Positions 34,091 to 41,402 of a DNA stretch of 64,000 bases are shown here, in pieces. Numbering within the stretch: position 1 is the first letter of the stretch; each line of letters opens with the position of its first letter. The stretch is from an uncultured Eubacteriales bacterium (lineage in GTDB: Bacteria > Bacillota > Clostridia > Christensenellales > Pumilibacteraceae), in the NCBI GenBank assembly GCA_900543755.1, contig UQSP01000001.1, forward strand, positions 62,001-126,000, read 5' to 3'. A program made the position numbers and the translations under genes. Below the pieces are notes generated by a model. It did not search any database and was not told where the DNA came from. It saw only the letters and a program-made list of their open reading frames with translations.

Positions 34091-35953
34091 ATGAAAGAAC
34101 TTAAGCAAAAAATTTCGCTGAGAAACACTTTTACCGTTGCGGGATCTGACATAATCCGCGTTTCGCACAATACCGTCGTAGACCTTGCGTCGGCGTTAAA
34201 CGCGTGGATAGAATACGCCCGTTACATCGCTGTGGGTACGGGCACCGCGGCGGACGGTACAAGATTGGGGAATTATCTGTGTCAAAAGCGAACTCAGCTT
34301 GACGAGTATAATTCGGATCCGTCCAAAGGCGAACTTTTCGCGGCATATTCCATAAGGCTTACGGATAAAGACGTGGCGGCAGGTACCATAATTTCCGAAG
34401 CGGGTCTTACGCCGTTTGAAAACGGATGGCCGCTTGCCAATTACTCCTATTTCGGAGGAGTGACAAAGCGGGAGGGCGAAGACATCGTGATAAGGGCTGA
34501 AGTGAGGTTTGAATTTATTTCGGACAAGGTTCGTTTAGTAAGCGGAAACAACCTGCTTGCGGAAATCTTTTTGGGAATAAATTCTTTTTCGGGACACAAA
34601 TACGAAATGGCTCACGGAACCAATTATCACAAAACGGCCGTCATGCCGCGTTCGGCAGGCGATTTTACCGAACAATACGATACCGGAGCAAGATCTGCGG
34701 ACAATAAACTGATTATGAATGGGCGTTTCACTTCTTCGCCTTACGAATTAGTGATTATGATGGACGATAAGCCCGTTTTGCGCGGATTTTTTACAGAGTC
34801 TGCGCACGTGGAATCTTTAAGCGGATGGATAAGAACAAATTCAAGTGTGGAAATCAAGAACCGTCATGTGCTTGACGTCTATAACGTTAAACATCAGAGC
34901 CAGGCGATTTCAGACGTGTATTGCACTCCTTACGTAAGCAGGGTCACCAAAGATTGTCCTCAGCTGTTTCCTTATAAGTTGCCTAAAAACTCGGCTTTAG
35001 TTACCGAGCCTTCAGGCGCTTTTACGGCTGTTACGGACGACAAGGAGATAAACGTTTATACGTTTGCCGATAATCAAGCCCGATTCGTTTACAAAATCCG
35101 GGGAACTTATCCTGCGGTAGACGTGTGTTCGGACGGCAGCGTTTTTACGGGCGGCGACTGTCTTATTGCTTACTTTAAAAACGGAGAGGCAATCACCAAA
35201 AAAGAATTTCCCGAGTATTCTTCCGTCAGTAGAGTTTTAGCCGTTACAGAAGGCGGAATATATCAAATCGCGGTGCTTGCGGAAAATACGTTTTATCTTC
35301 TCGATTATTCCGAAGGGACTTTAAGCGTAAGGGAGTCTATTGCAAACGTGCCTGACGATTTTATGATGGTTAAACATGACGTCAGGTTCATCGATTACTG
35401 GACCGAAACAAACGCTTTGTATAAATCCGCAGGCATAGGCGGCAATAATGCCAACAATGAAACACGACTCAAGTACTTTTGCGAACATGTCAACCTTCAA
35501 GTTCTTGAGGTTAAGGAAAGATGGATGTTACTTAAACTTCTTTCTTCCGGAAGGCGGGCTTTATGCAATCGAGAAGATACCTTGATTATGTATCTTGAAG
35601 AGGGTGACGAAATTGTCTTCTGCGGAGAATTAGTGTTCATTTTTTCGGGCGGGCAGGTTAGAAAGGTTGTCAAATGGGGAACCTCTGTCCTTGCTGTTAA
35701 GGAAATACCGTTCGACGGGCAGGCGGCTAAGCCCAAATCGACAGCCTTTCTCGGCGGGTATCTGCTTTTTCTTTACGAAGACGGTACGGTCAAAACGTTT
35801 TATCCCGTGGAATACGGTAAAGTATTGTTTTGCCCATACGCTAACTTGACGGGCAGTATCACTTTCGACGCGGTTGTTGCGGACGACCCTATGACAGGCG
35901 GAAATGCCGTGGACGTAAAGTTTACGATTGATTACGGAGGTAACTCACAGTGA
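34091..35953 (+). CDS. Large tail-associated protein with propeller-like C-terminal half
   Basis: A 620-residue protein and the largest candidate tail component. The N-terminus (about 1-70) contains RYIAVGTGTAADGTRLGNYL, a pattern seen at the start of many tail-fibre or baseplate-attachment proteins. A beta sandwich follows to about 270. From about 300 blade-like strands recur (GAFTAVTDDKEINVYTF, GSVFTGGDCLIAYFKNG, GIYQIAVLAENTFYLLDYSE, GYLLFLYEDGTVKTFYP). It overlaps the next gene by 4 bp (GTGA). It may be the receptor-binding or tail-hub protein; I do not recognise a family with certainty. Confidence 0.55.
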   Translation: MKELKQKISLRNTFTVAGSDIIRVSHNTVVDLASALNAWIEYARYIAVGTGTAADGTRLGNYLCQKRTQLDEYNSDPSKGELFAAYSIRLTDKDVAAGTIISEAGLTPFENGWPLANYSYFGGVTKREGEDIVIRAEVRFEFISDKVRLVSGNNLLAEIFLGINSFSGHKYEMAHGTNYHKTAVMPRSAGDFTEQYDTGARSADNKLIMNGRFTSSPYELVIMMDDKPVLRGFFTESAHVESLSGWIRTNSSVEIKNRHVLDVYNVKHQSQAISDVYCTPYVSRVTKDCPQLFPYKLPKNSALVTEPSGAFTAVTDDKEINVYTFADNQARFVYKIRGTYPAVDVCSDGSVFTGGDCLIAYFKNGEAITKKEFPEYSSVSRVLAVTEGGIYQIAVLAENTFYLLDYSEGTLSVRESIANVPDDFMMVKHDVRFIDYWTETNALYKSAGIGGNNANNETRLKYFCEHVNLQVLEVKERWMLLKLLSSGRRALCNREDTLIMYLEEGDEIVFCGELVFIFSGGQVRKVVKWGTSVLAVKEIPFDGQAAKPKSTAFLGGYLLFLYEDGTVKTFYPVEYGKVLFCPYANLTGSITFDAVVADDPMTGGNAVDVKFTIDYGGNSQ

Positions 35954-36195
35954 GATTTTCTGATTCTTCGGTCATACTGGGTAAAGGCAGGTTAAGCAGC
36001 GCAAGAAGGGAAGATAACGGCGATACCGGATTTATATTGGATACGGGCGGCGCGCTGGTGTATAAAAAAATACCGGCGGGATCCCGTCAGCCGCTTTTTT
36101 CCGGAGCGCAGATTATCAGCTACGCCGACGACTGCTTTAAACTGACCCAAGGCAGGCTTGAACGCCGCGGAGGTTTTACCTATGTGCCCGATTGA
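35950..36195 (+). CDS. Small phage-cassette protein, unknown
   Basis: An 81-residue protein starting at GTG inside the previous stop, 8 nt after GGAGG (35937-35941). It is predicted beta-rich (GFILDTGGALVYKKIP, FKLTQGRLERRGGFTYVPD) with a Ser/Arg-rich N-terminus. The tight coupling to the large tail-associated gene suggests a partner or small tail subunit. No family recognised. Confidence 0.5.
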   Translation: MRFSDSSVILGKGRLSSARREDNGDTGFILDTGGALVYKKIPAGSRQPLFSGAQIISYADDCFKLTQGRLERRGGFTYVPD

Positions 36196-36337
36196 CGTAA
36201 AGCGCCTTAAATCATTGGTGGCGCGAAACAGACGAAGGTGCTATTATTACGCACAAAATTTAAAAGGAGAGAAAGACAATGAATATTTCAACATATATCC
36301 GCGGTCTTGTGAAAAAAACAAGCGGGGAAGCGAATGA
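36182..36337 (+). CDS. Possible small overlapping ORF
   Basis: A 51-codon ORF starting ATG at 36182, 8 nt after GCGGAGGT (36167-36174). It overlaps the end of the preceding gene by 14 bp and the start of the next by 59 bp in another frame. The product would be very basic and Tyr-rich (KSLVARNRRRCYYYAQNL). The good ribosome binding site and gap-filling position are the only support. The next gene's own site lies inside it, so it could be a translational-coupling leader or chance. Confidence 0.3.
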   Translation: MCPIDVKRLKSLVARNRRRCYYYAQNLKGEKDNEYFNIYPRSCEKNKRGSE

Positions 36338-37214
36338 CGATACGGATTACGCGGATATTCTGGATAAAATAAACGAGATAAATTCCGCGAATAAGCTTCC
36401 CGAAAAGCCCGATTTGGGCGACGGGATAACTTATGACCGTATAGAATATGACGCCCCCACCGACGAGGAGATAGAAAAAAACGCTCAGAATTCTCTGAAG
36501 GAGTATCAGCAATCCGGTATTTCGTCCATCGAAAACGAAATTGCCGCTTTGCTCGAAAAATACACTTCGGATAAAACCGTCAATACTCAGGCTTACGAAA
36601 ACACGCTTAAAAGCCTTAACGAAGCTTACGAAAGCGCTATCGAGGCGGCAAACAACGACGCGATTAAGCGCGGATTGGCGCGTTCTTCCATTGCGCTTAA
36701 CACAAACGCCGCCATAAACAGCGAAAAAGCCGAAAAGGCCGCCGCGGCGTCAGCGGAATACAACCGCCTCGACGCGGACCTCACAAGCAAAATCAACGGT
36801 CTGGAAGTCGAGCGTCAAAAAGCCATGGACGAATTCAATATTTCATACACGGCAAAACTTACCGAGGAGATAAACAAGCTTAAGGAACAGCGCGAAGAAC
36901 TGAAAAACGAGGCGATAAAATACAATAATTCGCTTGCCGAAAAAGAAGAAAGCGAGCGTATCGAGCGCGAAAAGGCGGAGTCCGACCTCTATTCGGAAGC
37001 GCTTTCCCAGGCTAAAGCCGAACGCGACCTTAAGGACAATCCCGGCGTGGCGGAGCAGGAAGCGAGATATCAGCAGATTTACGGTATCTTAAGGGATAAA
37101 CTGCTTACCATGAGCGCACAGGAAGCGCAGAACGAAATAAGAAACAACAGCATTTATCGAACTTATCTTTCCGACGCGTACTTTTACAAGCTTTACGACG
37201 AGTTCGGCAGATAA
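36279..37214 (+). CDS. Coiled-coil phage-cassette protein (possible ejection/internal protein)
   Basis: A 311-residue, strongly helical, acidic protein. An N-terminal segment (1-75) holds Asp/Glu-rich stretches. Residues about 70-290 are nearly continuous amphipathic helix, including AAINSEKAEKAAAASAEYN and LTEEINKLKEQREELKNEA. The segment NNDAIKRGLARSSIALN (about 125-141) is like the short 'RG.ARSS' motif I associate with internal or injected virion proteins of podovirus-like phages. No signal peptide or enzyme motif. The AAAAGGAGAG site is good. Role inferred from position and composition only. Confidence 0.5.
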   Translation: MNISTYIRGLVKKTSGEANDDTDYADILDKINEINSANKLPEKPDLGDGITYDRIEYDAPTDEEIEKNAQNSLKEYQQSGISSIENEIAALLEKYTSDKTVNTQAYENTLKSLNEAYESAIEAANNDAIKRGLARSSIALNTNAAINSEKAEKAAAASAEYNRLDADLTSKINGLEVERQKAMDEFNISYTAKLTEEINKLKEQREELKNEAIKYNNSLAEKEESERIEREKAESDLYSEALSQAKAERDLKDNPGVAEQEARYQQIYGILRDKLLTMSAQEAQNEIRNNSIYRTYLSDAYFYKLYDEFGR

Positions 37215-37266
37215 TATTTCTTTCATCAGGGGCGGGCGGCGGGAATAAAAATCGGGAGGATAAAGA

Positions 37267-37770
37267 ATGGAAGGAATTATAAACTCTGTAAGTAAGCTGT
37301 TCGGGACATACGGATTCAGGTCCGCGACTATCGTGATTGCAACGGTGGTAATAGTCAATCTGATCAAAAAGCCCATTGTAAAAAAGGCGGAGCGTCTTGC
37401 TGCCGACTGCGGGCTGGACAAATCGATCGTGACCAAATACATAACCGTTCTGCCCGTTGGCGTAGCGTTCGTGCTGGAACTTTTAACCGAACTTGTTTTG
37501 AACAAATTCGCGGTTTTCAACATTGATTACGCCGCAGTGGCGACGTCCGCAGTTCTTTACGGCGGGCTTGCGATAGCCACTTACGAAAGCGTAAAAAAGC
37601 AACTCGAAGCTTATGCGGCCAAGCACAATTCAACCGCTTCCGCTGTCGAAAAAAAGGAAAAGGAATCTGACCCCGCGGAGGACGGGTCCGCAGAAACGGA
37701 TTCCGCTTCGCCCGAGAAAAATTCCGATTCTTCCGTCACTTTTTCGGCAAACGGACCTATGGACCTGTAA
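37267..37770 (+). CDS. Small membrane protein, holin-like
   Basis: A 167-residue protein with two to three hydrophobic segments (about 17-34, 57-80 and 88-108), a basic loop after the first (KKPIVKKAERLA) and a long disordered hydrophilic C-terminus rich in Ser, Glu and Asp (about 120-165). Size and plan are compatible with a holin, but no lysin gene accompanies it. It is the last gene of the cassette and is followed by a strong terminator. It could instead anchor the particle or release it. Function unknown. Confidence 0.5.
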   Translation: MEGIINSVSKLFGTYGFRSATIVIATVVIVNLIKKPIVKKAERLAADCGLDKSIVTKYITVLPVGVAFVLELLTELVLNKFAVFNIDYAAVATSAVLYGGLAIATYESVKKQLEAYAAKHNSTASAVEKKEKESDPAEDGSAETDSASPEKNSDSSVTFSANGPMDL

Positions 37771-37797
37771 AAGCGGATAAACGGCGCTTACAAAAAA

Positions 37798-37838
37798 AAG
37801 CTCTTACCCCGTATCTTATTTCGGGGTAGGGGCTTTTT
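37798..37838. terminator. Terminator between phage cassette and kinase gene
   Basis: AGCTCTTACCCC (37799-37810) pairs with GGGGTAGGGGCT (37823-37834) with two wobbles; an A8 run precedes it and a T6 run follows. It can end both convergent transcripts. Confidence 0.85.
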
Positions 37839-37943
37839 TCGGTTTGTCTTAAAATCATCTGCTGTTTTCCGTTTTTTAATCGTCCGAGTTTTTTGACGTT
37901 TTGTGACTATAATTATTCCGTTTTTATTTGCGGTTAAAAAACT

Positions 37944-39644
37944 TTATTCGCACACTTCAAACATTTTTTTAAGGCGCAGCGCGGATTCCTTATGCGTTCT
38001 TTCCGTGCGCGACGTGCGGGGCGGAAAAGCGGGATTTTCCTTTTTTTCGTTTTCCTTTAAACTGCTTTCGGCAGATTCAATTACCTTGTTTTCTTTTTCC
38101 TGCGCGGAATCCGTTTGACTTTTTGAAACTTCGTTGCCGAAATCTTGTTGAAAGAATTTCTTTTTAAGCGCGTCGGGCGTTATTCTGTGTTTCAGTGAGG
38201 TGTCGCGGCGTATAAACGCGGCGGACGTGCGTTTGGTTATTTTTACTGCATTCAGGTTTTCTCCGATGTTTTCCGCATCGACCGTTTTTGTTTTTTCCGC
38301 ATTAGTTTCCGTCTTGTCGGGTGGCCTAAAAGCCTTTGCGTTTACGGATTCAAATGCATTTTCGCGGCGCGGCTTTGTAGTTTCGTCGGAGTAAGTGTTT
38401 TTTAAATCATCCCGTTTGTCGGTTACGTTAAAGCCGTGTCCGATTGCGTCGTCGGTTTTTTCCTGCGAGCGGTTCGAAAATTCCTCGCTCGTAAAAGTTT
38501 CCTGTTCTTCGGCGTAGTCTGTGCTTTTAGTTTTATCTTCGCTTGTTCCGTCAAAAGTTTGTACCGCGGTTAAGTCATCGGCTGTTTGTGTATTGGACGT
38601 CTTTTCTTCGGAAGGGCGGACGTAATTGCTTTTGCTTAAAACTGTCTTAAGGTCGGAAAAATCTTCGTTTTCTTCGCCCTTGTATATGTCCGCGGCAAAA
38701 TCCTTGATTGTACGGTACCTGTCCTTTGCGAAAACAGCCAAAGCCTTCATAAGCGCTTTTTCGCGGAAAGAATCGATTTTTACGTTTAACTGCGACGGAG
38801 GGATTATCGTGTCGTCGTACATTCTTTGTATGCTTTCGGGCGGAAGCTGTCCCGTTATGCAGTAGTATATCGTCACGCCCAGCGCGTAAATATCCGTCCA
38901 CGGACCTTGCTCGCCGTGAAGACGGTACTGTTCCTCGGGCGCGAACCCCTGTTTCAGAACTATCGATACGGATTGACCGCCTATGTTGGCGGCTTTGGAC
39001 GCGCCGAAGTCAATGAGTTTCACTTCGTTGTTTTTGGTAATCAGAATGTTGTCGGGGGAGATGTCGCGATGTATAAGCCCCGTGGCGTGCACTTCTCCCA
39101 GCGACAGAATAACGGGTTTAAGTATGGCGAGAGTGGCGTCTATGTCAAGTTTTCCTTTGCGCCTTACGTATTTTTTAAGCGAGATGCCGTCAAGATACTC
39201 CATGACGATATAGGCGGTATTGTTGGCCGAAAAAAAGTCGTAAACGCTTACTATTCCCGCCAGATTGTTGATGGAGGAGAGGTTTTTTGCTTCGTCTATG
39301 AAACGCTTTAATCCTCGGTTGGAGGCGGCGTAATTCTGTTTCGCGTTGATGATTATGCGGTTGGACCTGGGGTCACGCGATACGTATCCGCTGGGATAGT
39401 ACTCCTTTATCGCCACTTTGATTCCGCGCACGACGTCCCACGCCGCATAAGTTATCCCGAATCCGCCTTCGCCTATCGCTTTGTCTATAAGATAACGTTT
39501 CTGCAGCATCGAACGCTTCCCGAGCTGATGCGGAAGATTAGGCTCGTCGTCCGCTTTCTTTTTGCAAGCCTTGCAAACGCGGCGCTCGTCAAGGTCGCCG
39601 AAACAGTAAAGACATATATTTCGATTGTTCCTTATTTTTGGCAT
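37944..39644 (-). CDS. Ser/Thr protein kinase with N-terminal zinc ribbon
   Basis: A 566-residue cytoplasmic Hanks-type kinase. A zinc ribbon C11-X2-C14...C24-X2-C27 precedes the kinase domain (about 51-320): P-loop GEGGFG (58-63), catalytic Lys80 in VAIKEYYP, HRDISPDN, LIDFGAS and the clostridial-type activation segment GFAPEEQY then GEQGPWTDIYALG. All catalytic residues are present. The rest (about 330-566) is a disordered tail rich in Thr, Ser, Glu and Lys, probably phosphorylated itself. There is no membrane helix or PASTA domain, unlike PrkC/Stk1. ATG at 39644 is preferred; a TTG at 39662 would overlap the phosphatase stop. It is co-transcribed with the phosphatase. Confidence 0.9.
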   Translation of the reverse strand: MPKIRNNRNICLYCFGDLDERRVCKACKKKADDEPNLPHQLGKRSMLQKRYLIDKAIGEGGFGITYAAWDVVRGIKVAIKEYYPSGYVSRDPRSNRIIINAKQNYAASNRGLKRFIDEAKNLSSINNLAGIVSVYDFFSANNTAYIVMEYLDGISLKKYVRRKGKLDIDATLAILKPVILSLGEVHATGLIHRDISPDNILITKNNEVKLIDFGASKAANIGGQSVSIVLKQGFAPEEQYRLHGEQGPWTDIYALGVTIYYCITGQLPPESIQRMYDDTIIPPSQLNVKIDSFREKALMKALAVFAKDRYRTIKDFAADIYKGEENEDFSDLKTVLSKSNYVRPSEEKTSNTQTADDLTAVQTFDGTSEDKTKSTDYAEEQETFTSEEFSNRSQEKTDDAIGHGFNVTDKRDDLKNTYSDETTKPRRENAFESVNAKAFRPPDKTETNAEKTKTVDAENIGENLNAVKITKRTSAAFIRRDTSLKHRITPDALKKKFFQQDFGNEVSKSQTDSAQEKENKVIESAESSLKENEKKENPAFPPRTSRTERTHKESALRLKKMFEVCE

Positions 39645-39658
39645 GTTTTCACCGTCAG

Positions 39659-40711
39659 TCAATCGAGTTTTTCGTCGCCGTCATTTTTGGGCGCGTCAGT
39701 ACAGGACGAAGCGGTTGCTTCTTCACTTTCCGTTTCGGCGTTTTTTGAAACAGGTGCCGAATCGTCAGGCGTAAGTCTGTTTTCTTCTTTGTCGGCTGAG
39801 TCGCCGGCATCGTTTTTGGCGTTTTCGGTATCTGAAGCCGCGTCTTCAGAGTTTGCGTTTTGTACTTCGGTTTCCTCGTCGCCGTCGTTTTGTATAAGGT
39901 TTCCGATTAAGCCTTCGTTGTTCTCTGTTTCGGTTAAGTCTTTCCGTTTGGCTTCATCAAGCGGCTCAGTATCGGTAAAACGCAATAATACCGCCGAATA
40001 ATTGTCGTTGCTCTTGGGCGCGCGGCTTAAAACAAGCCCGACAAGACAGTCAAGCGCGCTTTGGGTGTCCGCGCAGGTTGACAAAACCTTTTCCATGTCG
40101 CGTTCGTATACGTATTCCCAGAATCCGTCCGTACAAACGATTAAGGAGTCTTCCGCGCTGCAATCGCGGTAAATTTTGAAATCGGGCTGAATGAAGTAAT
40201 CCGACCCCAAAACGCGCGTAAGCTTGTTCTGGTCTTTATGCGTGCGGATTGCGGAATATTCGATTTCTCCGCGTTCGGCGGCAAGCCGCGCCAGGGAGTG
40301 GTCTTTTGAATAAAATTCAAGCGAGTTGGATTTAAAGAAATAAATGCGCGTGTCGCCCGCATGCGCCGCAATAAGATTTTTTCCGTCGGTAATCGCTACC
40401 GACAGGGTGGTGCAGCCGTTGCGCATTTCAGCCAGCTCGTTTTTTCTTTTATGAATGGCGTTGTGGGCGTGTTTGAAAAGCCTGTTCATAGTCGAACCCG
40501 AGAAAAATTCCTCTTCTTTTCTCACGGCTTTTATAAATCCGCGCAATACGCTTTTTACCGCAGTTTCGCCCGCGATTTCGCTGCCTTCGTATGCGCCAAG
40601 TCCGTCCGCAACCGCAACGCAGACAAAGTTGTCTTCTATCGCGAAGTCGGCATAGTCCTGATTATGCGGTCTTCCGCCTTTATCGGTTATTTTTGCGATG
40701 TTGAAATACAC
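39659..40711 (-). CDS. PP2C-type Ser/Thr protein phosphatase
   Basis: A 350-residue protein with a PPM/PP2C domain (about 1-245): GGRPHNQDYADFAI (about 12-25), VAVADGLGAYEGSEIAG with the metal Asp, AAHAGDTRIYF, VCTDGFWEYV and NDNYSAVLLRF. The usual second Gly of DGxGG is Ala here (DGLGA), a common variant. The C-terminal 100 residues are acidic and disordered (EETEVQNANSEDAASDT). It removes phosphates placed by the kinase downstream. It is the first gene of the two-gene operon, with the kinase start directly after its stop. Confidence 0.9.
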   Translation of the reverse strand: MYFNIAKITDKGGRPHNQDYADFAIEDNFVCVAVADGLGAYEGSEIAGETAVKSVLRGFIKAVRKEEEFFSGSTMNRLFKHAHNAIHKRKNELAEMRNGCTTLSVAITDGKNLIAAHAGDTRIYFFKSNSLEFYSKDHSLARLAAERGEIEYSAIRTHKDQNKLTRVLGSDYFIQPDFKIYRDCSAEDSLIVCTDGFWEYVYERDMEKVLSTCADTQSALDCLVGLVLSRAPKSNDNYSAVLLRFTDTEPLDEAKRKDLTETENNEGLIGNLIQNDGDEETEVQNANSEDAASDTENAKNDAGDSADKEENRLTPDDSAPVSKNAETESEEATASSCTDAPKNDGDEKLD

Positions 40712-40745
40712 GTTTTACCCCTGTGGATTACTTTCTTATAAGACT

Positions 40746-40774
40746 ATTATATATTATCGCATTAAAATTATCAA
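40746..40774 (-). promoter_or_regulatory. Sigma-A promoter for the phosphatase-kinase operon
   Basis: On the minus strand TTGATA (40769-40774), 17 nt, TATAAT (40746-40751). The leader is about 30 nt. Confidence 0.8.
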
Positions 40775-41112
40775 GTGTTTGAGTTTTTTTAAAATCAACG
40801 CTCGGTCGGAAGCGTATTTTTTATTTATATCGGATTTTACCTGCTCTTCGCATGCGCTGTCGAAATTAAAATTACGCAGGGGAAAGGAGTACTGTAAAAA
40901 ATTCAGCGCAGTCGGTTTTTAAGATTTTTTTTATGATTGGATAAGGCATAAAATTTAAAAGTTAATCTACCTTTTGACGTCGCGGCAATTTTATAGGATT
41001 TGTTTGAGAGGTAATTGTGCGTTAAAAACGGCAAAAAAAGAGGAGGGCACATAATTTAAAGCCTGCAGGAAATAATTTCTTGCAAAATTTGTCGAAATAA
41101 AGTGTTTTATAT
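40775..41112. other. Gene-free stretch
   Basis: This 338-bp stretch lies between the phosphatase promoter and the purine-transporter promoter. It is AT-rich. I see no ORF with a ribosome binding site, no clear hairpin and no known RNA in it. Confidence 0.5.
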
Positions 41113-41142
41113 TTGACAGAATTGTGTAAATAGTGTTAAAAT
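41113..41142 (+). promoter_or_regulatory. Sigma-A promoter for the purine permease
   Basis: TTGACA (41113-41118), 18 nt, TAAAAT (41137-41142), placing the riboswitch about 20 nt into the transcript. Confidence 0.8.
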
Positions 41143-41167
41143 ACATTCACAATCGAATTTCGTATGC

Positions 41168-41233
41168 GCCGATATAATATGAAGTACAGGGTTTCGTAGT
41201 TTCTACCAAACAGCCGGATGTTTGACTATCGGC
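41168..41233 (+). ncRNA. Guanine (purine) riboswitch aptamer
   Basis: P1 is GCCGATA/TATCGGC (41168-41174/41227-41233), a perfect 7-bp stem. P2 is ATGAAG/TTTCGT around loop TACAGGG, the joining region reads GTTTCTACC, and P3 is AAACA/TGTTT around loop GCCGGA. The order and lengths match the Bacillus xpt aptamer, except that the P3 loop is one base shorter. Loop GG and CC pairs needed for the loop-loop contact are present. The ligand-pairing base in GACTAT is C, so guanine or hypoxanthine is expected, not adenine. TCGGC of P1 can also pair with GCCGA (41252-41256), a possible antiterminator. Confidence 0.88.
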
Positions 41234-41318
41234 GGCATTTTTCTTTTTTTTGCCGAGTGCAAAAGAGGGGAAAGTTGCCGTTTCCATAGGTCACGGAACC
41301 TTATGCCGAATTATGTAT

Positions 41319-41342
41319 CGCCGCTTTATACGGCGTTTTTTT
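41319..41342 (+). terminator. Riboswitch-controlled terminator
   Basis: CGCCG (41319-41323) and CGGCG (41331-41335) form a hairpin followed by seven T, about 60 nt before the permease gene. It is the likely expression platform of the guanine riboswitch. Confidence 0.7.
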
Positions 41343-41402
41343 GTTTAGGATACAATCGGACAAGCTGTCCGCGGTATTAAAAACATTTAGGAGAGGTTTT
41401 TT

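Noticed and set aside
23000..38000. Recently integrated complete prophage
   Set aside because: No integrase, repressor, replication, lysis gene or direct att repeat is recognisable at either flank, and no tRNA borders the region.
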